A stretch of DNA of 64,000 nucleotides, from contig NC_083890.1 in assembly GCF_032452875.1 (NCBI RefSeq), forward strand, positions 45,072,483 through 45,136,482, given 5' to 3'. Below are positions 21,176-30,715 of this stretch, piece by piece. Origin of the DNA: Bos javanicus. Taxonomy: Eukaryota; Chordata; Mammalia; Artiodactyla; Bovidae. Under the pieces are notes generated by a model. That model was not told the origin of the DNA. It made no database searches and worked only from the letters and a program-made list of their open reading frames with translations. How positions within the stretch are numbered: position 1 is the stretch's first letter; each line of letters begins with the position of its first letter. The position numbers and the translations under genes are program-made.

Positions 21176-21639
21176 AAAATTGCAAGATTGTGAAATAACA
21201 CCAGTGGAAAGCACTAATAGTCAAACAAGTTGGCACAGGTAACTATTACTTTTTTAACTAACAAAAGCAACAGCCGACACTTGCATCACACTTAAAGATA
21301 TGTTAAAACTAAAATAATGGATCGATATCTTAAACTTAATTTATCACTGTCTTACTCAATGTGGCTGCAAACTTAGCTGCTACTTCTACAAACTAATAAA
21401 TTTACTCTAGTCCCTGTCTCTGGGACACACGATCTTTGTTTCTTTGCTTCTTTGTAATCCTTTTCTTCTAAAATTGTATTCCTATTTACTCTTATTTAAA
21501 TTTTCTTCAAAATGATCCATCTACACTCCCATTTTCTATATAAAGCATTCCCTTAGCCTTCAGGCCAACATATCCCTCTTTATCTTCTCAGTTCATAAAA
21601 CCAATGGTCTAACCTCCTAATGGAGGATCAAGATATAGT
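21176..21639. other. no gene recognised
   Basis: AT-leaning sequence without a clear signature. Confidence 0.5.
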
Positions 21640-21850
21640 TGTATGTCTAAGTTCAAGCTCTAGCACATTCTATGCAAACCTTTCAGTTACTTAAGTTTCC
21701 TGAACTTTGTTTCCTAATCTGTGGAGAAGAGATTCTAATATCTACCTCAAAAGATTCTCAAAGGTTACATGAAATAATGTTTATAAAGAACTTAGCTAGC
21801 ACGTCTTAAGTACTTAATGAAGAGTAGCTATACTGTTACTATTGGCACAT
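21640..21850 (+). mobile_element. MIR SINE
   Basis: 'cagttacttaagtttcctgaactttgtttcctaatctgtgg', 'ggttacatgaaataatgt' and 'aagtacttaatgaagagtagct' follow the MIR core and 3' end. Confidence 0.75.
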
Positions 21851-22034
21851 AATATTTGTCACCTCATTTTGATGTGGACTTTCAATATATATGTCATAAC
21901 TCCCTAGATTGGAGGTATTTCTTTGTCATTCTTTTATCATCAAGAGTTGTGCCTTACTGATAGATGTCCTTGCTGATTTATTTAATCATGAGAGTTATTG
22001 TTGCTGTTATTGTTATTTTAACAGGCTTGCATAA

Positions 22035-22150
22035 TATTTTACAGTGTATAAAGCACACTTTGATGAACATTATCCCAATTTATCTTTATATATCATCTAG
22101 TGAAATAGGCCAGGCAAATATTGTTAGAACCTATAATTTACTGGATAAAA
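22035..22150 (-). mobile_element. possible MIR SINE remnant
   Basis: 'cagtgtataaagcacactttgatgaacattatcccaattta' resembles the antisense MIR 3' half. Diverged. Confidence 0.45.
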
Positions 22151-22210
22151 AATATTTCAGAGGACTCTCACTTGCATTCAGATTGAATTATCTAGTACTA
22201 CACTTGTTCT

Positions 22211-22314
22211 AGTGAACTCCGGGAGTTGGTGATGGACAGGGAGGCCTGGCGTGCTGCGATTCATGGGGTCGCAAGGAGTCGGACACAACTGAGCGACTGA
22301 TCTGATCTGATCTG
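22211..22314 (+). mobile_element. very short BovB insertion with 11-bp TSD
   Basis: Only the last ~104 bases of BovB are present: 'ccgggagttggtgatggacag', 'gtgctgcgattcatggggtc', 'actgagcgactga' and a TCTGA-repeat tail. A perfect duplication, 'acacttgttct', lies at 22200-22210 and 22315-22325. The copy is extremely 5'-truncated but otherwise clean. Confidence 0.95.
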
Positions 22315-22325
22315 ACACTTGTTCT

Positions 22326-22703
22326 TCCACTATATACACATATAAACCTAGACAAAATGTATGACACAAGTGTTTTTAGTTACTGGAAAATAGGCATACG
22401 AAACTGTAATCACTGAAAAAACAAGAGCAAGTAACATGAGCATGATCACTTGACCAGCTTTCTTCCTGTAGGCAATTTCTGGAGCTTGACACAGAACAAG
22501 GGAACCTAGGCAGAGCATGGCAGTCTCAATGAATTGAGAATACAGACATCTGAACCCAGGGAGGCTAAAGCAATATAAAAAATATATCGGACAAAGTACA
22601 GGAGAAGACAGAGCTGCACAGAGAAAATGTTTCAGAGATTTGAACAGGGCTACCCTTGAATTTTTGCTGAATATTAAGTATCCATAATAATATGGACATT
22701 GCT
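22326..22703. other. no gene recognised
   Basis: Unique-looking, A-rich sequence. Confidence 0.5.
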
Positions 22704-22712
22704 AGCATAATA

Positions 22713-22972
22713 CGTAGGGAAGGAACTGGCAACCCACTCCAGTGTTCTTGCCTGGAGAATCCTGTGGACAGAGGGGCCTAATGGGCTGCTATCCATGGGG
22801 TCACACAGAGTTGGACACGACTGAAGCGACTTAGCATGCATGCATTGGAGAAGGAACTGGCAATCCACTCCAGTATTCCTGCCTGGAGAATCCCAGGGAC
22901 AAAGGAGCCTGGTGGGCTGCCACCTATGGGGTCGAATAGAGTCGGGCATGACTGAAGCGACTTAGCAGCAGC
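22713..22972 (+). mobile_element. Bov-A2 SINE with 9-bp TSD
   Basis: Two Bov-A monomers joined by 'atgcatgcattggagaagg', ending in an AGC-rich tail. The duplication 'agcataata' lies at 22704-22712 and 22973-22981. Confidence 0.95.
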
Positions 22973-23177
22973 AGCATAATAGGAAAATATTATGAATGAT
23001 TTTATGCCAATAAATTTAATGGCAGAGGTGACATAGACAAATTTCTTGAAAAACAAAAATTATCAAAACTCCAGAATTAAATCATCTTTATAGCTTTATA
23101 TCTAATAAAGAAGTTGAGGCTGATGGAGAAGTCATATATCTTGATTATAACAAACATATCCATTTATCAAGCCTCAT

Positions 23178-23434
23178 GGGCTTCCCAGGCAGTGCAGTGG
23201 TAAAGACTCTGCCTGCCAATGCAGGAGACGTGGGTTCGATCCCTGGGTTGGGAAGGTCCCCTGGAGGAGGAAATGGCAACCCACTCCAGTATTCGTGCCT
23301 GGGAAACCCCATGGATCGGGGAGGCTGGTGGGCTACAGTCCACTGGGTCACAAAAGAGTCAGACACGACTGAGCGAGCATAGCACAGCACACCAGGTGAG
23401 TCGGACACGACTTAGCAACTTAACAGCCAACAAT
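23178..23434 (+). mobile_element. Bov-tA SINE with extra 3' repeat
   Basis: Sense Bov-tA with B box 'gggttcgatccctgg'. After 'gactgagcgagcatagcacagcac' there is a second, partial Bov-A ending (gagtcggacacgacttagcaac), so the 3' end is locally duplicated. Confidence 0.92.
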
Positions 23435-24429
23435 GTGGACTGTACACTGAAAATGGGGACCCTTATTGTATTGTAAATTATACTTCAGTCAAGTTGATTT
23501 AAAAGGGGGGAAGGGAGGGACGGAAGCGTAGAGGATTTACTTAATTTACTGAAGACCAGGCCCAAAGCAAGGTGCTCTGATTCCCAGTAGACCTCTTTCC
23601 CCACCAGATCCCTGTGCCTTGGTGTTACCATGGGGGAAATGTAGTCCTTACGCTCTTTGAGATGAGAAAAAGCAGTCACATCTGTTCAGAAATTGCCACT
23701 GGTCATCTGTTTCTAACCTAATTTCCCAAACTTTAATTCAATCTGCATTCTGATCTCTGCTCAGGGCAGCACACACATAAACCCGGGGAAAGCGCCTCGG
23801 CTGGGGTAGACCTGATGGCTGCCCGTGGGAGTGCAGGTACTCAGAACCTCTCCTTTGTCTCTCATGGCTCTGCACCCCACTCCGCCACGTCCCCCCGGAG
23901 TCGGAGCTAGGACTCTGCTCTCCCAATTCATGGTCCCGGGCTCTTGCCGATACACTAAAACCAACATCAGCTGTGAATTAGTGGTGTTCAGCCCCAAACT
24001 CACAGTTCATATGGATGTATGCTTTAGAGATACTGGACTGAAATGGACGTCTAATTCATTCCACAGCTTCAAGGCAGAAAGCCCTGCCTCTGCTTTATCC
24101 TTCTGCCATTAACATATTAACCAGATTAGCAAGCTATCAGCGGCACTCAGTCCTGGGAGCCTGGTATAGTTCATTGGGGGCATTTCACAGTTTCCTGACT
24201 GCATTTCAGTGAGAGAGAGGGAAGCTGAAAAGACAGAAGGCAAGAGGGTTAACGTAGGGCACGGGTGAGGACTCGTGTGCCAGGACGGGATAGCACAGGG
24301 TCTGAGGAGCGTGGGGACCCAAGGCATTTAAGAGAGAGCACCCAAAACTGGGGGAAGGAAAAACGCCTCAAGCAAGCAGCTGCTGACTCTCGTGTTTCCC
24401 TCAGAGCAGGGGACAGGGCGGTTTGGCGG
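23435..24429. other. no gene recognised; moderate GC
   Basis: Repeat-free by eye. Overlapping frames of 62-95 codons on both strands at 23740-24110 reflect the composition. No exon with convincing splice context or domain was seen, and there is no CpG island. Confidence 0.5.
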
Positions 24430-24600
24430 AAAGTACAGGACTTTCAAAACCAGACGACTCTTGTTCCAGTGCTGCTTAGTTTCTGAGTAAACTTGAGCAG
24501 GTGACTTAACCTCTCTGAACTTCCATTTCCTCACTTTGCCATGAAAACAAAGTCTTCCTCATATTGTTAGAAGACCTAAAGGGCCGTGAAAAAGCCACAA
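24430..24600 (+). mobile_element. MIR SINE
   Basis: 'ttgagcaggtgacttaacctctctgaacttccatttcctca' is a well-kept MIR core, continued by 'catattgttagaagacc'. Confidence 0.78.
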
Positions 24601-24812
24601 GCCTGTTTTGTTCTTCCCTTTCTTCTTTTTTCCTCCATCCCCTCTTCCTAACTCCCTCGATATATGAAAAGTAGAGATCAAAAAGACCCTAAAATCCTTT
24701 ATGACAACACCCTCCTTTTACAGGTGAGACAAGCAAAAGACTGCCTGTGATCCCACCGCTGGCCATTGGCAGTGCTGTGATCCCCTGAATATAGCGTGCT
24801 CTTTCCACACCA

Positions 24813-24834
24813 GGGCTGCGGGGTGGGGTGGGGG
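24813..24834 (+). other. potential G-quadruplex
   Basis: Four G-tracts (3, 4, 4 and 5) with loops of 4, 1 and 1 bases. The very short loops favour a stable parallel quadruplex. Confidence 0.75.
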
Positions 24835-24889
24835 AGCATGTAATTGACTTAGAAATTCTAAGTCCCAGTTTCCAAAATGCATATGTGCA

Positions 24890-25056
24890 CGAAGAGGAGA
24901 AGGGGGCAACAGAAGATGAGATGGTTGGACAGTTTCACGGACTCCACGGACATGAAATGGAGAAAGCTCTGGGAGATGGTGAAGGACAAGGAAGCCCGAC
25001 GTACTGCGGTCCCTGGGGCTGCAGAGTTGGATACGACTGAGCGACTGAACAACAAA
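24890..25056 (+). mobile_element. BovB LINE 3' end fragment
   Basis: Translates to the BovB C-terminus ([30 protein letters not shown]). It ends with 'gatacgactgagcgactgaacaacaa', the BovB 3' terminus. Confidence 0.9.
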
Positions 25057-26117
25057 GGACCCTGACTGGGAGACAACTGGAATGGGGATGTGTGGGAGGA
25101 CTCAGAGGCCTCCCGTTTTCCCAGCCCCCAGTTCGCTCTTGGCCCTTCTTGCCTCCTTTGCCAGCCTCTTCTTCCTTGTCTGATGACGTGCCTCGTGTCC
25201 GGTCTGAGAACACTGCTGTCTTCTCCCAGAGGCCTTTGGTATAATCTTGGGAGAGGGGACCAGACTCTCAGCATGCTCTGTGCCCACCCCACACACAGAT
25301 TCTTCATATCCTGAGACCTGTCCCCACCCCATACTGTTTCTTGATATCCTGAGCCCTATACCTGAAGTCAGAGTGCAGCACATTCCAGGAGAGGAGGGAT
25401 ATTTATAAGGTCAAATCCAGTAAGAGATTTCCCCACCAGAAGATTAGCAGGACTGTACTCAGTTATATTGCAAAGGCCTGAATATGTGTGAGGAAAGGGA
25501 TCATAAGGGCTTACTGGTCATGGAGGAAGGAGCATCATTTTGATCAAGGTAAATTTGGATGCACCAAGCGGTGACTCTGGATGCAGTGATGCTAGCTCGA
25601 GCAACAGAGAGTGGTTCCATTAGCTCACTTTGCTGGCTGAAGAAGACTTGAGATCAATTAGGACTGTAGCCTAGGGAAAGCTGAGATGCCGGAAATGGTG
25701 AGGTTCAATTACAGAAAAGAATTCAAAGATGTCAAGAGAGAGGAATGTGGCTGTAGATTTAGGCCTATGGATGATCTCATCATCAAGGCCTGAGACAGAC
25801 GCTGGCAAAGGAAATGCCAGCATCTTTGAGAAGCAGTGCAGTGGCTATTTTGTGAGGGTTTGGGATAGTGGTAGAAACAGGACCCCCTGACTACAGTGAA
25901 AGGTCCCAAGGTGTCAAAGAGCAAGTAGTTACCCTAGAACAGTCAGAGACAAATGAATGTGGTTACTTCAACAGGCATTAGGGCTCATGAGAATAGACAG
26001 ACCTGGCGAGATTTTAGGGTGTGCTAGATTGGTCGTGGAGACTCCGGGCCAGCTTGATGTATACAACTGAAAACAATTTCAAGTCTTTTGAATCAAGGCT
26101 ACCACCATATCTAAAAG
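25057..26117. other. no gene recognised
   Basis: Unique-looking sequence, GC-moderate at its start. Minus-strand frames of up to 149 codons (24858-25307) overlap the BovB end and have no domain, so they are not supported as genes. Confidence 0.5.
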
Positions 26118-26560
26118 TTGGACTCATTTCTTTTTTAAAATTTTTATTGGCGTATAGTTGATTTTCAATGTTGTGTTAGTTTCAGGTGTACATCCAAGTG
26201 AATCTTTTATGTGCATACGTATATCCACTCTTTTTTCAACTTTTTCCCATAAAGGTCATTACAGATTATTGAGCAGAGTTCCCTGGGCTCTACAGGAGGT
26301 CCTGGGTTCTAGGTCCATAACGGCATTATTTCATTCTCTTCTAATGGCTGAGTAGTATTCCATCGTCTATATGTGTCACATATTCTTTATCCATTCCCCC
26401 ATCGATGGCATTTGGGTTGCTTCCATGTCCTGGTATTGTAAATAGTGCTGCAATGAACATTGGGGTGCATGTATCTTTATGAATTATGGTTCTCTCTTGA
26501 TATATGCCCAGGAGTGGGGTTGCTGGGTCGTATGGTAGCTCTAAATCCCAATCAATTCAC
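26118..26560 (-). mobile_element. L1 LINE 3' end
   Basis: Antisense artiodactyl L1: 'ttttattggcgtatagttgattt', 'gttagtttcaggtgtacatccaagtgaat', 'tctaatggctgagtagtattccat' and 'gcatttgggttgcttccatg'. Confidence 0.85.
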
Positions 26561-26701
26561 TGAATTGTATCCTCTTTTGACAAGAAAAGGAAAGTGCCTA
26601 AGGAGTCAAGTTCTACTAATGCTGCAAATGTGTTCTGTAAATTTTCCTCCTTGCCTTCCCCAAAGGCACTTGTGTCTGTTTATATGTCACTGTACTGGGG
26701 A

Positions 26702-26910
26702 GGGGTTTCCCTGGTGGCTCAGATGGTAAAGAATCTGCCTGCAACGTGGGAGACCTGGGTTGGGAAGATCCCCTGGAGGAGGGCATGGCAACCCACTCTA
26801 GTGTTCTTGCCTGGAGAATCCCCATGGATAGAGGAGCCTGGCGGGCTACAGTCCATGGGGATGCAAAGAGTCGGATACAACTGAGTGACTAAGCACAACA
26901 CAACACACCA
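26702..26910 (+). mobile_element. Bov-tA SINE
   Basis: Full-length sense Bov-tA with a small deletion in the B-box area (gagacctgggttgggaagat lacks the middle of the box). It ends in an 'acaacacaacacacc' tail. Confidence 0.93.
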
Positions 26911-27199
26911 GGGAAAGGAAAATGCCCAAACTTTTCAGAAATATCTGGACACTGACTTCAATAATACTATGAAAGCAGGGGGACTAGTGGGGATCAGGTA
27001 GTAACTGAATTTTGGAGTGTGTTTTGACCTTTTTGGTTTTTTTGATGGAGGGAAAATATAATAGAAATGGAAAAGAGTGCAAAGATCATGTAACAGCATC
27101 CATTCTCCCTTCCCATCGCTGAGTCCCTCCCTCACCTGCAGCTCTGCATCTCCGTCTCCCTTCTCCCTCCCATCCCAGAGTCTTTGAAGTGACTACTCT

Positions 27200-27440
27200 C
27201 TGGTCTGAATATTCCTCTCAGCTCCTCCCACCCCTTCATCTAACTAATCCCACCTCATCCTTCAGAACTCAGCTCCAGGCAGGGTCCCTTCCCTAAGAAA
27301 CTGTGACTGCCCCTGAATCTGGGTCAGCCTCCTTGCTTCAACGGTATCATGCAATCATGTTCCTTTCCTTCAGAGCACTTTCCCCAGCAGGCCTCTATAC
27401 ATTCACACAGGTGACTTGGTGAATACCTGGTTCTTCCACC
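27200..27440 (+). mobile_element. L2 LINE 3' portion
   Basis: 'tcatccttcagaactcagctccaggcagggtcccttccctaag' followed by 'gactgcccctgaatct' follows L2 upstream of its terminus. Confidence 0.55.
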
Positions 27441-27818
27441 AGAGGATCACCACCACAAGAGCAAACTTTTAGCCAGACTATAAAAGCTGACTTAGGAGTC
27501 TGGAAAAAAAAAAGATTGTGATGAAAAGGGAAAATTGAAGCATCTCACTGCTCTTTGTTTTGGCATCCTGTGTACTCACAGGCCTAGAAGGGGCTGATGG
27601 AAGGGTTTGCAGGCTGAGAGACTGGACTTTAAGTGGTCAGCAGAACTCTAATAAACCTTTGTTTCAAGTCTTTTATTTTGCCATACTTCCCTTTTAACAA
27701 ACTTTAAGGAAATAACTCCCCCTGAACTACAACAGTGTACTGCCAAAGAGCTATCAAATAAGAAAGGCACGTGTTTCCTGAGTTTGGGTGAATGAACCGC
27801 AGCACTCACTTAAAAGCC

Positions 27819-27838
27819 TTTTTTTTTTTTTTTTTTTT
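27819..27838. repeat. poly(T) run
   Basis: Twenty consecutive T residues. No recognisable retrocopy lies on the side where its body would be. Confidence 0.95.
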
Positions 27839-27895
27839 ACTAGCAGGGGGATGCAAAGGTTTTCCTTCACGTTATTTTTCTTGTGAAAACGTTTG

Positions 27896-27909
27896 GCGCC
27901 ACCTGCTGG
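27896..27909 (-). promoter_or_regulatory. candidate CTCF binding site
   Basis: The minus strand reads CCAGCAGGTGGCGC. This fits the CTCF core consensus CCASYAGRKGGCRS at all 14 positions. It lies outside any repeat I recognise. Occupancy and orientation effects are inference. Confidence 0.6.
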
Positions 27910-28507
27910 CAAAAGCCACACTGACTTCTGAGCATTCACAGAATGTATTAATAAATGTCTCTCAAACAAACTAGGTATGAAAAACCTTGATGCGGCTTAT
28001 TTGGTACATTTCTAAGAATACAAGGAATTTACATTTCTTCCTGAAAAAATTCCCATCTGACATACCCCCACCACTTGGGGCAATTTGTGTTCCTGCAGAA
28101 GTGGCTTCCTCTAAGGGAAAACTTTCTTTAACATAATAAATTTTATGCATCTCATGTTTGACCTAAAAGAAGGACAAACGAGAGAAAGAAAAGGAATTGC
28201 CCAGAAATTCTTAAGGTCCCTTCCAAACTCTAGCATCCTAGGGTTCTGAGGAGGTTTGTGAATGTTTCTGATAAGAACGCCTGGCCCAAGCATTCTCAGC
28301 CTATCGGTCAGTCCTCACTTGGAGCAAAGGTGTATGTTCCTCACCCTCGAATAAAACATAAATAGGCCCAGTGAATCCCTGTGATGTTTCATGAACTGGA
28401 AACGTACTTCTTCACCTTTCACGCCTGAATATAAGAAAAACAAGAAGAGTGTTATTTAATGTCTTGACTAACTTATGCCAGGTTACCAGTTCTAACTAGC
28501 TGACATA

Positions 28508-28563
28508 ATTAATGCAAATTATGTGTCAGGGAATGATTAATGCAAATTATGTTTCAGGGAAAT
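28508..28563 (+). promoter_or_regulatory. tandem 28-bp duplication carrying two POU octamers
   Basis: Units 28508-28535 and 28536-28563 match at about 25 of 28 positions. Each has a perfect octamer ATGCAAAT (28512-28519 and 28540-28547) preceded by TTA/ATTA-type homeodomain bases. The octamer is the known OCT/POU site; regulatory use here is inference. Confidence 0.5.
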
Positions 28564-28873
28564 TCACCCCTTTATAAATTGACTGTGTTTTAAAATCTCC
28601 ACATGCGCAAGCCATGTGTGTGAATTATAGGGGGGAAACATAATTTTCCTGGAAATGTGTAGGTTGATAAGCAGAAACATGCCCTGTCTGCCTGATACTC
28701 CAGAGGAACGTTCATGGCAAAAGAGTTAGTGTGCCAGCCATAGGAAACGCGATCCTAAGTGTCAGCCAGGAGAGAAAAATGTCTATAGGAACTGAAGTCC
28801 ATCCTTGAGAGAGAACAGCTCCCAGAAACAGCCCAGCAGGAGCCTGAATTCACTGATCTTTTAGTTCAAGTCT

Positions 28874-29094
28874 CTGGCTTCCCTCGTGGCTCAGGTGGTA
28901 AAGAATCTGCCTGCAATTCAGGAGACCGGGGTTCGATCCCCGTGTCAGTCAGGAAGATCGCCTGGTAAAGGAAACAGCAACCACTCCAGTATCCATGCCT
29001 AGAGAATTCCATGGATGGAGGAGCCCTGCGGGCTATGGTCCATGAGGTCCCAAAGAGTTGGACACGACTGAGCGACTGACACTTTCTCTTTTTA
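28874..29094 (+). mobile_element. Bov-tA SINE
   Basis: Full sense Bov-tA. The B-box region carries a small insertion (ggttcgatccccgtgtcagtcagg). It ends 'gagcgactgacactttctc'. Confidence 0.93.
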
Positions 29095-29180
29095 CAGACA
29101 AACAGAGGTCTCAAGAGTTTAGGTGACCTTTTCACAGGCCTTTATCAAGTCAGAGAAGAGCCAAAGGTGGGTGCCTGACC
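29095..29180 (-). mobile_element. MIR SINE remnant
   Basis: 'acagacaaacagaggtctcaagagtttaggtgacctt' followed by 'agtcagagaagagcc' resembles antisense MIR. Diverged. Confidence 0.5.
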
Positions 29181-29772
29181 TTCTGTGCTTGCTGTTTCTC
29201 CCTCTCCATCACCCTGGCTCTAACCAGTGTCCTCTTTTTTGGTGATGCAAAATGCAGAAGTGGTGGGAGAGGTGGCAAAAGCCCCTCTGGAGTATATATA
29301 ATATACATCACTTAGACTGAATATCTTTCTCTTTCAAATAAATAAACAAAGCTCTTAATGTAAAATAAAGGAGGAAGGAAGAAAACCCCATCCCAGTTAG
29401 GCAGAGGGTACGCGACAAAGTGAACACTGACGTCCATGTCATCAGGCATCAACTGCGGCCCACGCACCTTTCACACTTTGTCGTCAAGTCTCATAAACAC
29501 TCTTCAGTATAGCGTGACTACATTGCAAAAAGTCCTGCTTAGAGAACCTAAGGAGGTGCTGTTTCTAGTAAGTCAAATTAATACAGAGTGTTGCCCCAGG
29601 CAGCGTAATCCCAGTAGCTGTTGAGCTCAACATTTGCCTTTAAAAAGAGAATTATTGACTCGGGTATAGACTCCAGTTGAAGCATGAGTCAGGCAGCCTA
29701 GCAGACCTGGTTTGTTTTTAGCCAAGTGTCGGGGAAGGGGTGTGCTCACCAGCAAAGCATGTCACAGAGGAT

Positions 29773-29803
29773 GTAGACACACACACGCACACACACACGC
29801 ACT
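29773..29803. repeat. (CA)n microsatellite, imperfect
   Basis: CA repeats interrupted twice by CG (acacacacgcacacacacacgc). Confidence 0.9.
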
Positions 29804-30217
29804 CATCTGCCTAGTACAGCTGGCCCAGGCGTCTCTCGCCTGACAGAGTAGGGGCTGTTTTCGACCCCTACACATCCTTAAGGAATGCGATCCTTGTAGA
29901 GTTCATAGACAGGAAATGACCTTGAGGAAAGCCACTCGATGCCATTCTTTGAATGTTCTGCTGTCAGCTCCCAAAACTGTCAGGAATGAGGTAGTGAGTG
30001 TCTACTTCAGCTGTACAAACTGGGGCCATCAAAGAATTTCAGGAAAGAAAAAAGCTGGGAATCATCGTAATTCACACTTGAACCAAATACGGCAGCTGCA
30101 GCAGGCGGCTGATGGGCATTCTGAACGAGGCCACCTCAAGTTCAAACTCGAGAGCTGCCATTTTTCAGCATAGGACATTGAAGATCATACATAACATCTC
30201 AGGTTTCCCATCTGCTT

Positions 30218-30240
30218 GGGCGGGGGGAGCGGGGCGGGGG
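30218..30240 (+). other. potential G-quadruplex with GC boxes
   Basis: G-tracts of 3, 6, 4 and 5 are separated by 1, 3 and 1 bases. The same stretch holds GGGCGG and GGGGCGGGG, which are SP/KLF-type GC boxes. Confidence 0.7.
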
Positions 30241-30559
30241 CAGTCCTCAGAGCATGATAAAACTAGTCAGTCTTTGATAAATGCTGCTCCTCACTCTATC
30301 TTTCCAACCCCCTTGATGACCTGGTGAGAATTCACTGGTTTCTATCCGAACCAAAGACTAAGGCCCACACAAAGGGGCTGCCAGCCCAGCTTTCCTGTCA
30401 GTGAGGTCACATTGATGCTAAAAGGAGCAAATGAGCAAGTTTGACACTTAATACAAAAGTGCTTACATCAGATTCTCAAAAGGCTTCATTTTCCCCCAAA
30501 TGTTTAAGAATCACTGCTATAATTTCTTCCTTGCAGCTCCCAGCACTTTTCCCTCTTCT

Positions 30560-30715
30560 CCTTGGTAGCTGTCATCACTTCTCCCCAAATACCTGAGAAC
30601 CTCTCCGTCTCCCTGCCTTCAGCTGCCCCCCACCCACTCTCCCCTCTGCTGCCAGAGTGGGCTCCCTGACACGTCAGTCCTTGCGAAGAAAGCCTGGATT
30701 TTATTCGGGGGTCTG
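30560..30715 (+). mobile_element. possible L2 fragment
   Basis: 'ctctgctgccagagtgggctccctgac' resembles the L2 stretch seen in better form near 720 and 18780. Weak. Confidence 0.3.

Larger units (their letters stand above)
27441..28507. other. unique sequence with candidate CTCF site
   Basis: No gene recognised. A 20-base T-run lies at 27819-27838. A CTCF-type motif lies at 27896-27909 and is listed separately. Confidence 0.5.

Noticed and set aside
24858..25307. 149-codon minus-strand frame
   Set aside because: Part of it is the antisense of a BovB 3' end and the remainder has no recognisable domain.
27819..27838. Poly(T) run as the tail of a processed pseudogene
   Set aside because: No retrocopy body, polyadenylation signal or coding similarity is seen beside it.
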